Shown here one piece after another: positions 25,272 through 32,769 of a stretch of 42,679 nucleotides of DNA. The DNA comes from a virus. Position 1 is the first letter of the stretch; every line of letters begins with the position of its first letter. Location of the stretch: positions 1-42,679 of the IMG/VR virus record IMGVR_UViG_3300032229_000159. One strand, 5' to 3'. Position numbers and translations under genes: made by a program. The notes under the pieces were generated by a model. It searched no databases. It was not told the origin of the DNA and saw only the letters and a list, made by a program, of their open reading frames with translations.

Positions 25272-26048
25272 ATGAGTAACGCAATCGTAGTTCACAATCA
25301 GTCCGTATCGGACATCGAAACAATGGCAAAAGCCATTACCAAATCCGGCTTGTTCGGGATCAAATCTCCAGACCAAGCAGTCGCACTCATGCTCGTCGCT
25401 CAATCCGAAGGACGGCATCCAGCCAGCGTAGCAAGCGAGTTCGACATTATTCAAGGTCGTCCTGCACTCAAGTCACAAGCTGCACTCGCTCGCTTTCAAG
25501 CAGCAGGCGGCAAGATTCAGTGGACAAGCCGAGGGCCGAGCAAATGCTCTGCAAAGTTCTCTCACGCTCAAGGTGGCGAGCTTGAGATCACTTGGACAAT
25601 GGAACGCGCCAATGCTGCCGGACTTACTGGCAAGGCAACATGGCGGCAGTATCCAGACCAAATGCTTTCTGCTCGCGTTGTTGCTGAAGGTGTCCGCGCA
25701 GTATTTCCTGCCTGCCTCAATGGAGTCTACCTTGCTGAAGAGGTGCAGGATTTCGATACCAAGCCCGTTAGGACATCAGCACCGAGCGTCATAAAAGAAG
25801 CAACTCCAATTGCCGTTGAAGTAGTCCAGATTGAAGACGCTCCAGAAATCCCGTGGGACTCTGGAAACTGGTATGACGGCATCAAGGCACAGATTGGCCC
25901 TGTAGCAGATGCTGCAACTCGCTTCCTTGCTGCCAAGGGACAACTCACGGAAGGTCAATCATGGACTGACCTCGGCGAAGGCGCATATCGCCAACGCATC
26001 CTTGAGGCAACTGATAAATTTATTTTAGCACTTGAGGCATTCAAATGA
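25272..26048 (+). CDS. RecT-like single-strand annealing protein
   Basis: 258 residues. The block KSQAALARFQAAGGKIQW, then AKFSHAQGGELEITWTMERA, AGLTGKATWRQYPDQMLSAR and VVAEGVRAVFPACLNGVYLAEEVQDF in succession (residues about 68-165) is the conserved core found in phage RecT-type recombinases. The C-terminal 90 residues are less conserved and may bind partners. The next gene overlaps by ATGA and is a Cas4/RecB-like nuclease, the usual partner that resects ends for annealing. Leader AATAAATACAT-ATG, no SD. Confidence 0.7.
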   Translation: MSNAIVVHNQSVSDIETMAKAITKSGLFGIKSPDQAVALMLVAQSEGRHPASVASEFDIIQGRPALKSQAALARFQAAGGKIQWTSRGPSKCSAKFSHAQGGELEITWTMERANAAGLTGKATWRQYPDQMLSARVVAEGVRAVFPACLNGVYLAEEVQDFDTKPVRTSAPSVIKEATPIAVEVVQIEDAPEIPWDSGNWYDGIKAQIGPVADAATRFLAAKGQLTEGQSWTDLGEGAYRQRILEATDKFILALEAFK

Positions 26049-27052
26049 TCCGTCACTCATCGCTACCAAAGTTAGAACAGTGCGCCTGCTATGAATCCGC
26101 TGGAGGCGACTCTCCAGCGGCAGCAAGAGGCACTCGGATGGACGAGGCATTCCGCTTTGCATTGTCTGGAGACGCAAGCAAACTTGACGCTCTGGAGCAT
26201 GACGAAAAGATGGCAGTCGATTGGGCAGTCAACCAAGTGCGTTTAATTGCTGGCGGTGAAACTATCATCTCAGACGAATCTGCGCTCAAAGTTCAAACAC
26301 CGGGGCTTGAGCATATCGGCACGGAGGATTCCCGCATTCCATCAAAATGCACAAGCCTTGACCTGAAGTCAGGAATTCGGAGGGATTATTATTCGCAGAT
26401 AGCGGCATACGCATATGGCAACATGGAACGCGACTTTGCTCCGGGGTGGACTTGTCACCTGTTGTTCTGCGACCAGAAACAAATAGTCACGCACCACTTC
26501 ACTTACGAGCAAGCGAAAATGGTTGTTGAAAACATTCTGGAGGCAGTTGCCGATCCAGAGAAAAAACCAACTCCTTGCGAGTATTGTAACTGGTGTAAAA
26601 ATAAAGAAGAGTGCCTTCCACTTGGCAAGGCGGCATCCGATACACTTGAGATTGTTGATAGCGATTTAAACGCCAACCTCGCGCAACTGAAGAAGTATCT
26701 GGCAGACTCGCCAGAAACGCTCGCGGCATTTATTACAAAGGCAGCAATCTTTAATGATGAGTTGGTAGATTGGGCAAGGGAACTGGCAAAGGAAAAACTT
26801 TTCGATGGCGAGGAAATCCCCGGTTACAAGTTACAGAAAGTCAAAGGAACGGATTACATCGATCCAACGCAGGTTGCTAAAGCATTGTCAACATCTGGAG
26901 CGACAATGCAAGAAGTTGTTAAGTTCCTCGGAGATAAAGTAAAAGCATTAGATATGCGAGATTTTCTTGATAATCGTCAATGCGATTTTCAATTTGATGT
27001 TATTCAAGGAAAGGGATATACTAAATTAACTACAGACAGAAAAAAGAAGTAA
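26045..27052 (+). CDS. Cas4/RecB-like PD-(D/E)XK exonuclease
   Basis: 335 residues. Motifs: S-S-L-P-K-L-E-Q-C near the N-terminus, GTRMDEAFR (about 29-37), GTED with D95, LDLKSG (D106, K108), and QIAAYAYG (Q118, Y122), the standard order for the RecB/Cas4 nuclease fold. Cys C178, C181, C184 and C190, perhaps with C13 or C15, form a likely Fe-S cluster. Only ten residues separate the two acidic motifs, shorter than common. It would make single strands for the RecT-like protein encoded just upstream, with which it overlaps by four bases. Confidence 0.8.
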   Translation: MIRHSSLPKLEQCACYESAGGDSPAAARGTRMDEAFRFALSGDASKLDALEHDEKMAVDWAVNQVRLIAGGETIISDESALKVQTPGLEHIGTEDSRIPSKCTSLDLKSGIRRDYYSQIAAYAYGNMERDFAPGWTCHLLFCDQKQIVTHHFTYEQAKMVVENILEAVADPEKKPTPCEYCNWCKNKEECLPLGKAASDTLEIVDSDLNANLAQLKKYLADSPETLAAFITKAAIFNDELVDWARELAKEKLFDGEEIPGYKLQKVKGTDYIDPTQVAKALSTSGATMQEVVKFLGDKVKALDMRDFLDNRQCDFQFDVIQGKGYTKLTTDRKKK

Positions 27053-27077
27053 AACAAATAAATAAATACATAAATAC

Positions 27078-27371
27078 ATGAATATCAGACAACGAAACAA
27101 ATGGCTTGATGGTTTTAATCTCCGCATTAAAACTCAAGATGAATGGATCGAAGACATTATGAAAGTTCCAGCATATGCTCGCGCATTGGTTGCTCGCATT
27201 ATCTGGTGGGATTATGCCAGTGAGCGGCTATCAAAAGATAAGTGGGAGCAGTTTGACCAGTTCCTCGTTCCTCCATACGACGAAGTCTCACCTCGCGCAT
27301 TGATCAACGGATTGATAATTTGCGGATACACTAAAGACCGCGCAAACACTCGCGTAAGGAGGGCAGCATGA
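27078..27371 (+). CDS. Small protein, unknown
   Basis: 97 residues, Trp/Arg-rich (MNIRQRNKWLDGFNLRIKTQ, ARALVARIIWWDYASERL) and helical; C-terminus RANTRVRRAA is basic. The start follows AAATAAATAAATACATAAATAC with no SD. The next gene starts within its last codons. Likely a replication-cluster accessory protein; not recognised. Confidence 0.5.
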   Translation: MNIRQRNKWLDGFNLRIKTQDEWIEDIMKVPAYARALVARIIWWDYASERLSKDKWEQFDQFLVPPYDEVSPRALINGLIICGYTKDRANTRVRRAA

Positions 27372-27670
27372 TGGGCGGTTACAATCTCAAGGAAGCTGGA
27401 TGCGCCAAGGTCATTGACAACACTCCAGAGGATTGGAAGGAAGCAACACTTGCGATTATAAAAGCAATGGCATCCAGCGGTATGAAATTTCATGCTGAAG
27501 ATGTCCGCAAGCTCGCTGGTGATCCGCCTAATCATCCAAACGCTTTTGGCGCGATGTTCAATGCAGCGGTTAAAATGAAACTGATCGTCCGTGTTGGTGA
27601 TATTATGGCTACACGCGACAACGCTCACGCTCGGAGAATATCGCTTTACAAAGGCGCACGATACGCTTAA
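27368..27670 (+). CDS. Small winged-helix-like phage protein
   Basis: 100 residues. The pattern FHAEDVRKLAGDPPNHPNAFG, then AMFNAAVKMKLIVRVGDIMA and HARRISLYKG is a common phage module near replication genes: helix, PPHPNAWG-like turn, helix, wing, HAR. It suggests a DNA-binding winged helix. Start is ATG 27368 or 27371 (ATGATG), overlapping the previous stop. Confidence 0.55.
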   Translation: MMGGYNLKEAGCAKVIDNTPEDWKEATLAIIKAMASSGMKFHAEDVRKLAGDPPNHPNAFGAMFNAAVKMKLIVRVGDIMATRDNAHARRISLYKGARYA

Positions 27671-27679
27671 TGTAGTGCT

Positions 27680-27793
27680 GCCTCGTTTGAGGCCGATGTT
27701 TGATACCATCGAAAAACACTAAAACAAATTTGGCCTGCCTCATGCCCATGGGTTTCCTTGTGGGAGTATCACTTGAGGCGGGCCTTTCTTTTA
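27680..27793 (+). terminator. Attenuator-like leader with terminator hairpin
   Basis: GCCTC (27680-27684) pairs with GAGGC (27689-27693). Further on, GGCCTGCCTCA (27732-27742) pairs with TGAGGCGGGCC (27774-27784), an 11-pair stem with one G-U pair, followed by TTTCTTTTA. TGAGGC (27688-27693) could instead pair with GCCTCA (27737-27742), so the hairpins are mutually exclusive. This fits regulated termination before the replication genes. The loop is 31 bases and holds CCCATGGG. Confidence 0.5.
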
Positions 27794-27797
27794 GATT

Positions 27798-28520
27798 ATG
27801 AAAATTAAACGACCAGCATTCCAGTTCTACCCCGCAGACTATTTAGGTTCGCAGAGGGTGGCATTGATGACACTTGAAGAAGAAGGCGCATACTTGAGAT
27901 TGCTTTGCTATTGTTGGCAGCATGGAAGCATACCTTCCAATCCAGAACAAATCGCACGATTGATCGGTAAGTGTGCTTCAACCACCCTTGCAACCAATGT
28001 TGCAACCATGTTCCAACCACACCCAGAAAATGGTTCGTTGTTGGTTCACGAAAGACTCCAACAGGAAATCGTCAAGCAAAATGAATGGGCAAGGAAAAGT
28101 GCTGAAGGTGGTAAAAAGTCTGCTGAAATGAGGAAGAATCTCAAGGGTGGTTCAACCACACTTGCAAGGGTGGTTGAAGAATGCTTGCCAAATGGTATCA
28201 ACCAAAACGCAACACTTCTTCTTCAGTCTTCTTCTTCTTCTACATCTTCTACTACTACAGAAAAGAAAACTACTACAGCAATCCAACCATTCACAGTCGA
28301 TGATCAGGTCTGGAATGACTTCCTCGCAGTTCGCAAAGCTAAACGCGCACCGCTGACAGAAACAGCACTTGCCATGATCGAAAAAGAATCTGAACTTGCA
28401 GGCTTGACACTCAATGACGCTCTGACAGAATGCGTCACCCGTGGATGGCAATCATTCAAAGCTGACTGGATCAAACCAAAGCAGCAACAAGTTGAGATGA
28501 CATACTCACGGGCTTGCTAA
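27798..28520 (+). CDS. DUF1376-type replication protein
   Basis: 240 residues. N-terminal domain RPAFQFYPADYLGSQRVALM, then TLEEEGAYLRLLCYCWQHGSIP and an IARLIG helix (residues about 1-60) is the DUF1376/YdaU fold common in phage replication proteins. A Ser/Thr-rich linker (SSSSSTSSTTT) separates it from a C-terminal domain (VWNDFLAVRKAKRAPLTETA, GWQSFKADWI) like DnaT/helicase-loader ends. The coding sequence contains a cluster of CAACCAC iterons and a large palindrome, as phage origins inside initiator genes do. A DnaB-type helicase lies 1.5 kb downstream, the likely partner. Confidence 0.7.
   Translation: MKIKRPAFQFYPADYLGSQRVALMTLEEEGAYLRLLCYCWQHGSIPSNPEQIARLIGKCASTTLATNVATMFQPHPENGSLLVHERLQQEIVKQNEWARKSAEGGKKSAEMRKNLKGGSTTLARVVEECLPNGINQNATLLLQSSSSSTSSTTTEKKTTTAIQPFTVDDQVWNDFLAVRKAKRAPLTETALAMIEKESELAGLTLNDALTECVTRGWQSFKADWIKPKQQQVEMTYSRAC
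27976..28179 (+). repeat. Iteron/palindrome array, candidate replication origin
   Basis: CAACCA occurs at 27979, 27991, 28003 and 28014, that is every 11-12 bases, about one helical turn. CTTCAACCACCCTTGCAA (27976-27993) reappears as its exact reverse complement at 28162-28179 and as a 16/17 direct match at 28151-28167. Together 28151-28178 form a 28-base palindrome with one mismatched pair. CAAGGGTGGTT is repeated at 28142 and 28165. All lie in the DUF1376 gene. Confidence 0.55.
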
Positions 28521-28522
28521 AA

Positions 28523-29431
28523 ATGAAAAAGCACTTAGATTTGTTTTCTGGCATTGGTGGATTTGCATTAGGGTTAGATCGCGTTTGTGAATTTCAACAC
28601 ACATTTGTTGAATATGAGCCGCATCTAAAAAGGGTGCTGAATAAAAATTTTCCGTCATCGAAAGTTTATGGAGACATAACAGAATTTACACCTGACTTTC
28701 AGCCTTGGGTAATAACTGGTGGATTTCCATGTCAGGACATATCCAGAGCAAATACAAACAAAAACAAAGGAGGAATAAATGGAAACAGAAGCGGATTATG
28801 GAAACACTACCTTAGAATTATTCGGGAATCTTCACCTAAATACGTCATCATCGAAAATGTGTATGATCTCTTGTCAAACGGGCTTGGAATCGTTGTGCAA
28901 GACTTGGCCGAAAGCGGGTATGATTCGACTTGGACGATCATCGACTCTAAATTCTGCGGAGTTCCACAAAGAAGACGTAGAGTTTACATACTGGGATTCC
29001 GTGATGGAATCACCAGAGGAACCGATCCACTCAACAATACAAAGCGTTCTTCTTACGAATTACGATCCAAAGTTAAAGATATCGAAAAAATCAGCAATTG
29101 GTATTTTGAGGAGAGCATGGGAACGGAACATCCCATTGCCTACTTTACTCGCCAACGCTCTGATGAATATGCTGAGTGCGGATTGTCTGGAACTATTGCA
29201 AAAAGAGATTACAAAAGTTTCACAGACATTGTGTTGCACGGAGATGGAAAGTTGCGACGAGTTGGGGTTGTGGAAAGATTAAGGTTACAAGGAATTCCAG
29301 ATAATTGGTTGGATGACTGCAATCTTTCAGAAGTTCAAAAATATCAAGCAAATGGAATGACAGTTCCAGCAGTTTCTTGGGTGGCAAAACAACTTATTTC
29401 TTATGATGAAAGACTGGACATTCAAAAATAA
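28523..29431 (+). CDS. Cytosine-5 DNA methyltransferase
   Basis: 302 residues from ATG 28523, two bases after the previous stop; a TTG at 28514 is less likely. Motif I LDLFSGIGGF (5-14) binds SAM, motif IV PCQ with catalytic C70, motif VI ENV (111-113), motif VIII QRRRR (149-153), motif X with QANGM-x-VP (275 on). The target-recognition part (about 165-240) contains FTRQRSDEYAECG. It would put 5-methylcytosine in phage DNA, probably to evade host restriction. No cognate restriction enzyme is seen. The gene is AT-rich compared with the helicase gene downstream and fully contains a second gene in another frame (28779-29282). Confidence 0.92.
   Translation: MKKHLDLFSGIGGFALGLDRVCEFQHTFVEYEPHLKRVLNKNFPSSKVYGDITEFTPDFQPWVITGGFPCQDISRANTNKNKGGINGNRSGLWKHYLRIIRESSPKYVIIENVYDLLSNGLGIVVQDLAESGYDSTWTIIDSKFCGVPQRRRRVYILGFRDGITRGTDPLNNTKRSSYELRSKVKDIEKISNWYFEESMGTEHPIAYFTRQRSDEYAECGLSGTIAKRDYKSFTDIVLHGDGKLRRVGVVERLRLQGIPDNWLDDCNLSEVQKYQANGMTVPAVSWVAKQLISYDERLDIQK
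28768..28773 (+). promoter_or_regulatory. Strong Shine-Dalgarno inside the methyltransferase gene
   Basis: AAAGGAGG precedes the ATG at 28779, with AATAA between. Most starts in this window have no such site, so it is a notable signal for the nested gene. The same bases code Lys-Gly-Gly of a conserved methyltransferase loop, so some of the match may be coincidence. Confidence 0.55.
28779..29282 (+). CDS. Phage protein nested in the methyltransferase gene (GILRRAxxR family)
   Basis: 167 residues in the +1 frame within the methyltransferase gene. KTWPKAGMIRLG (41-52) and then ESPEEP, a short Ser/Leu helix, YDPKLKISKKSAIGILRRAW (95-114) and ERNIPLPTLLANAL match the layout of a small phage protein often found beside cytosine methyltransferases (usually SGM-x2-G, then LSAKACAGILRRAEKRGK and LP-x2-L-x2-AL). 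An AAAGGAGG site precedes the ATG. Both frames thus look conserved, a true double-coding stretch of 504 bases. Function unknown, perhaps helping the methyltransferase. Confidence 0.65.
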   Translation: METEADYGNTTLELFGNLHLNTSSSKMCMISCQTGLESLCKTWPKAGMIRLGRSSTLNSAEFHKEDVEFTYWDSVMESPEEPIHSTIQSVLLTNYDPKLKISKKSAIGILRRAWERNIPLPTLLANALMNMLSADCLELLQKEITKVSQTLCCTEMESCDELGLWKD

Positions 29432-30050
29432 TTGGATAGCAGAAAACTTTGACAACCATGTGCGTGAGCAGTTGCCTTGGTATGATTTAGCGACAAGTGC
29501 TGTGGTTTCCATAACAAGGAACTATCTTTCCAATAATGGAATAATCTACGATATTGGAGCAAGCACTGGAAACATAGGAAGGTCTGCTAAATCTTTGATA
29601 GAACAAAGAAACGCAAATCTAATATCTATAGAGGAAAGCGAAGAAATGGCACAAAAGTATAATGGTGGAGGAACGCTTGAAATTTCAGATGCCGTGGATT
29701 TTGAATATCAAGAATTTTCCGTGGCAGTTTGCTTTCTTTCTTTAATGTTTATGTCAAAAAAAAGAAGGTCAAAACTTCTGCAAAAATTAATGGCATCCAC
29801 AGAATATGGAGGATGTATTATTTTAGTAGAAAAATTTGAATCAGTTCACGGATACGCATCAACAATATTCCGAAGAATGACATCAGAATGGAAATTGAAA
29901 TGCGGAGCATCTCCATCTGATATTTTGGATAAAGAACTTTCATTAAGCGGAGTTCAGCGTCCACTTGATCAATCCGAGGTTGATGGAGGAATTGAATTCT
30001 TCCGAATCGGAGAATTCGCAGGATACATAATTGAAAAACACAATACATGA
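29403..30050 (+). CDS. SAM-dependent methyltransferase (CmoA-like class I)
   Basis: 215 residues. Motif I IIYDIGASTGNIGRS (about 47-61), an acidic end of strand two (LISIEESEEMA), SDAVDF, and a long substrate region with SSXF-type fragments make a class I Rossmann methyltransferase, closest in layout to CmoA/UbiE-like phage enzymes. Substrate unknown (tRNA, small molecule or DNA precursor). It overlaps the cytosine methyltransferase by 29 bases and the helicase by four. Very AT-rich: 17 G/C in the 60 bases 29701-29760. Confidence 0.7.
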   Translation: MMKDWTFKNNWIAENFDNHVREQLPWYDLATSAVVSITRNYLSNNGIIYDIGASTGNIGRSAKSLIEQRNANLISIEESEEMAQKYNGGGTLEISDAVDFEYQEFSVAVCFLSLMFMSKKRRSKLLQKLMASTEYGGCIILVEKFESVHGYASTIFRRMTSEWKLKCGASPSDILDKELSLSGVQRPLDQSEVDGGIEFFRIGEFAGYIIEKHNT

Positions 30051-31339
30051 AATCACTACCTATCGCTATTACCGCAGAGAAGGCGGCACTATCACTAATC
30101 GCAATCGATCCAGAGGTTCTACCGCACCTCGCATGGAACGCTGATCTTTTCGCTCTGGAACAGCACAAACTGATCTTCAAGGCACTCGAAAGGGTTTACC
30201 AGCGGACAGGCAGCACAAACGCATTGGGAGCTATCTCTGACCTTGAAACCACTGGAAAGCTAAATGCCGCTGGAGGAAAGGAAGGAGTCATCGAAGTTCT
30301 CAAGACAATCTTACTCGCTCCGGGAGCTATGTGCGTCGAGACGGCAGCGGACTACCGCTCGCAACTTCTCAAGGCAAAAGGATACCGAGATGCCATCAAG
30401 ACATGGGAGGAAGCGCATGACGATGTTTGCGCGATGCGTGCAGACCTGCCAGCAATCGCTGATGCACTGGCTAATGCCATCCAACCAGAAACCAACTCAA
30501 AGAGCGTGAAGGAGCATTTAAGCGATTTCCTTGACGATCTGGAGAACAAGTCACCGCTCGAAAACTTCGCCACTGGAATTCCGAAGGTTGACAAATACCT
30601 CGGAGGTGGAATGCGCCGAGGTGAGATGCTCGTTATCGGAGCGCAGACCAGCGGAGGAAAGTCAATCCTGCTTTACCAAGCTGCACTCAACGCGCTGCTG
30701 GAGGGAAAATCGGTAACGATATTCAGCCTCGAAATGCCAGCGAAATCTATCCTGCAACGAATGGCGTGTAATCTGATCGGCAAGACAATCGTGCCAATGC
30801 GAGAGATTGATGCAGTCAGTGACTGGAAGACAGTTGCCAGTGCGAAGGACATATCCAATGCAATCGGACAATTGATGCAAATGAACCTCACGATCCGCGA
30901 TGATCTGTCAGAGGTCGGCGAGATAATCGCTGAAGCAAACAGGCTCGCGTCACTTGGCAAGGCAGATGTAATTGTGGTCGATTACCTACAAATTGTAACG
31001 ATGCCGAACGCCGACAACAGGGAGCAGGCAGTGAGTGAACTATCACGCAGACTCAAGTTGACAGCACTCAAGGCAAACTCCGTGGTGCTGACAGCATCGC
31101 AACTCAACGACGATGGAGCGGTGCGGGAGTCACGCGCAATCGGGCATCATACAGACTTCCTGCTCATCATCTCGCATCCTGACGATAAAAAGAAAGAGAC
31201 TTCTGGCTACCGCAAGACAGCACCAGCACAACCGACATCACGCATCCGCATAGACAAGAATCGCCGAGGTCAACGAGACGTGTTCGTCCCAGTCAAAATG
31301 CGCGGAGAAATTTCACGCTTTGAGGAGATACATGAATAA
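30047..31339 (+). CDS. dnaB: DnaB-type replicative helicase
   Basis: 430 residues. An N-terminal DnaB-like helical domain (residues 1-150: EKAALSLIAIDPEVLPHL, IFKALERVYQRTGST) precedes the RecA-like motor: Walker A GAQTSGGKS (198-206), FSLEMP, Walker B VVDYLQI (310-316), the SQLNDDGAVRESRAIGHHTD stretch and KNRRGQRD (404-411) as the arginine-finger motif. It would unwind phage DNA, loaded probably by the DUF1376 protein. The start overlaps the previous stop (ATGA), and the following gene overlaps the end by eight bases. Confidence 0.93.
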   Translation: MKSLPIAITAEKAALSLIAIDPEVLPHLAWNADLFALEQHKLIFKALERVYQRTGSTNALGAISDLETTGKLNAAGGKEGVIEVLKTILLAPGAMCVETAADYRSQLLKAKGYRDAIKTWEEAHDDVCAMRADLPAIADALANAIQPETNSKSVKEHLSDFLDDLENKSPLENFATGIPKVDKYLGGGMRRGEMLVIGAQTSGGKSILLYQAALNALLEGKSVTIFSLEMPAKSILQRMACNLIGKTIVPMREIDAVSDWKTVASAKDISNAIGQLMQMNLTIRDDLSEVGEIIAEANRLASLGKADVIVVDYLQIVTMPNADNREQAVSELSRRLKLTALKANSVVLTASQLNDDGAVRESRAIGHHTDFLLIISHPDDKKKETSGYRKTAPAQPTSRIRIDKNRRGQRDVFVPVKMRGEISRFEEIHE

Positions 31340-31577
31340 AGATCACGCATACGAGCATTGTCTCATGCTACTCGAAACAAGTATTGGAATCTGGGAAAAC
31401 CGCATCCAGACTCGATTTGCGCTCGCAGAGAAAAACTACCAAGAGGCAAGAGAAATATATGAAAAAAATTTCAGCGAGTCTGCAAGCGGTTCAGCGGACA
31501 TCGAAGACCGCAAACCAAGTATTGATGCGGTTGCCGAGTGGGATGCTTTTTTTGAAAATAATGTTGACCCGTTTTAG
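31332..31577 (+). CDS. Small acidic protein, unknown
   Basis: 81 residues from ATG 31332, preceded by a good SD (GAGGAG, four-base spacing), unlike most neighbours; an in-frame TTG at 31320 is less likely. Helical (AYEHCLMLLETSIGIWE, KNYQEAREIYEKNF) with an acidic C-terminus. Overlaps the helicase end by eight bases, suggesting translational coupling. Not recognised. Confidence 0.5.
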   Translation: MNKDHAYEHCLMLLETSIGIWENRIQTRFALAEKNYQEAREIYEKNFSESASGSADIEDRKPSIDAVAEWDAFFENNVDPF

Positions 31578-31619
31578 CAATGCTGTAGATTTGAACTCGT
31601 CAAACGACAATACATACAT

Positions 31620-31802
31620 ATGAACCAACCAAAATACATGGAGACACAGAGCGGCATCAAAGCTCACCTTAAACGCACTCGCAAGACACGGGTGCGTGAA
31701 CTTTGCTCAAAGCACAATATTTCAAGCTATGCACAGGCAAGCTATCTTGATACCGCAGAACTATGCGCTCGCATCAATGCAAAACTTGCTCAACGGAGTT
31801 AA
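31620..31802 (+). CDS. Small basic protein, unknown
   Basis: 60 residues, basic (KAHLKRTRKTRVRELCSKHN) with a helix-turn-helix-like or SAP-like C-terminus (SSYAQASYLDTAELCARINA). Possibly DNA-binding, but this is only a composition and spacing argument. Leader ATACATACAT-ATG. Confidence 0.45.
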   Translation: MNQPKYMETQSGIKAHLKRTRKTRVRELCSKHNISSYAQASYLDTAELCARINAKLAQRS

Positions 31803-31846
31803 GGTTTCACAACCAATAAAAACATTCGTTCACAATCAATAAATAT

Positions 31847-32062
31847 ATGACTCTCACAATGACACCACTGGCTGAAAGATTGATGGCAGAATTCCCGCAG
31901 GACTTCCAAGAAGGCGCGGATGCTCAAGACAGGATTGAACAAGGCATGGACGGAGGAAAACGCGCCAAGGCAATTTGGGCAATCGTGGAGCAAGGCACAG
32001 AAGACGCGCTATCACCAAAAGATTTTGCATTCTGGATCGGACAAGCAAATGGAACAATCTAA
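31847..32062 (+). CDS. Small acidic protein, unknown
   Basis: 71 residues (MTLTMTPLAERLMAEFPQDF, then GMDGGKRAKAIWAIVEQGTE, DFAFWIGQANGTI). Leader AATCAATAAATAT-ATG without SD. The C-terminus overlaps the next gene by 14 bases. Not recognised. Confidence 0.5.
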   Translation: MTLTMTPLAERLMAEFPQDFQEGADAQDRIEQGMDGGKRAKAIWAIVEQGTEDALSPKDFAFWIGQANGTI

Positions 32063-32231
32063 ACCTAACCCCGGCAGCAAGGCGGCAATCGAAGCAGGTT
32101 GCACTTGTCCAGTCATGGATAACGAGTATGGCGCAGGCTACATGGGTATGGAAGGAGTTTACATTTACTCCGCTGGCTGCAAACTTCATAAGCCAGATAA
32201 TAATTTAAACAAACAAGACAATGACAACTGA
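32049..32231 (+). CDS. Small Cys-containing phage protein (GCTCPV-x-DN family)
   Basis: 60 residues from ATG 32049. NPGSKAAIEAGCTCPVMDNE, then GAGYMG, VYIYSAGCKLH matches a common short phage protein (NPGSPEAI-x-GCTCP-x3-N ... C-x-LH). Three conserved Cys and a His may bind zinc. Function unknown. Overlaps genes on both sides by 14 and 11 bases. Confidence 0.65.
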   Translation: MEQSKPNPGSKAAIEAGCTCPVMDNEYGAGYMGMEGVYIYSAGCKLHKPDNNLNKQDNDN

Positions 32232-32421
32232 ATACGCACAACAAAATGGATTTGTTCCGCTAACTAATGGCTATAAACTTCCACGAGAGAAGTGGATGAT
32301 GGATAATGTTATTAATGACGCGCAACGAAACAATAAGGAGATTCTTGTTGTCTTCACAGACGAAGGCGCAGAACTCTGGCAGAAACCAAAAGCAAAACAA
32401 ACACCAACAGAACAAGAATAA
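32221..32421 (+). CDS. Small protein, unknown
   Basis: 66 residues. Begins MTTEYAQQNGFVPLTNGYKL and ends Lys/Gln-rich (KPKAKQTPTEQE). Overlaps the previous gene by 11 bases and is followed three bases later by the SSB-tailed protein. Not recognised. Confidence 0.45.
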   Translation: MTTEYAQQNGFVPLTNGYKLPREKWMMDNVINDAQRNNKEILVVFTDEGAELWQKPKAKQTPTEQE

Positions 32422-32423
32422 AT

Positions 32424-32699
32424 ATGGAATACGACAACACTAATCGCGGATCACTCTTTAAAAACGAACGCAAGGAACAGGATAGTCACGCCGATTACAA
32501 CGGCAGCATCAACATCGAGGGTGTAGAATATTACCTCAACGCATGGATCAAGGAATCCAAAAAAGATGGCAAGAAGTTCTTCAGCCTATCAGTGAAGCCA
32601 AAGGCTAATCAAAACGCGCCACAGGGCAAATCTGCGCCAGCAAAGGCTAAATACGAAGGACGCAAGAAAGACGACGAAGGCGACGATATTCCGTTCTGA
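32424..32699 (+). CDS. DUF736-like protein with SSB-type acidic tail
   Basis: 91 residues. The core (RGSLFKNERKEQDSHADYNG, then SINIEGVEYYLNAWIKESKK, FFSLSVKPK) resembles small DUF736-type OB-like proteins of phages. A flexible Ala/Lys linker follows and the chain ends DDEGDDIPF, the same ending as bacterial SSB proteins, which they use to recruit repair and replication enzymes. A single-strand DNA-binding role in replication is therefore likely. The next gene is 128 bases away, across a promoter-like gap. Confidence 0.65.
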   Translation: MEYDNTNRGSLFKNERKEQDSHADYNGSINIEGVEYYLNAWIKESKKDGKKFFSLSVKPKANQNAPQGKSAPAKAKYEGRKKDDEGDDIPF

Positions 32700-32769
32700 T
32701 CAATCTTGAGATGCAATAACGTGGTATTGTGGCGGAGGAAAACCTTGGCGGGTCTACCTCTGGTTAAAG

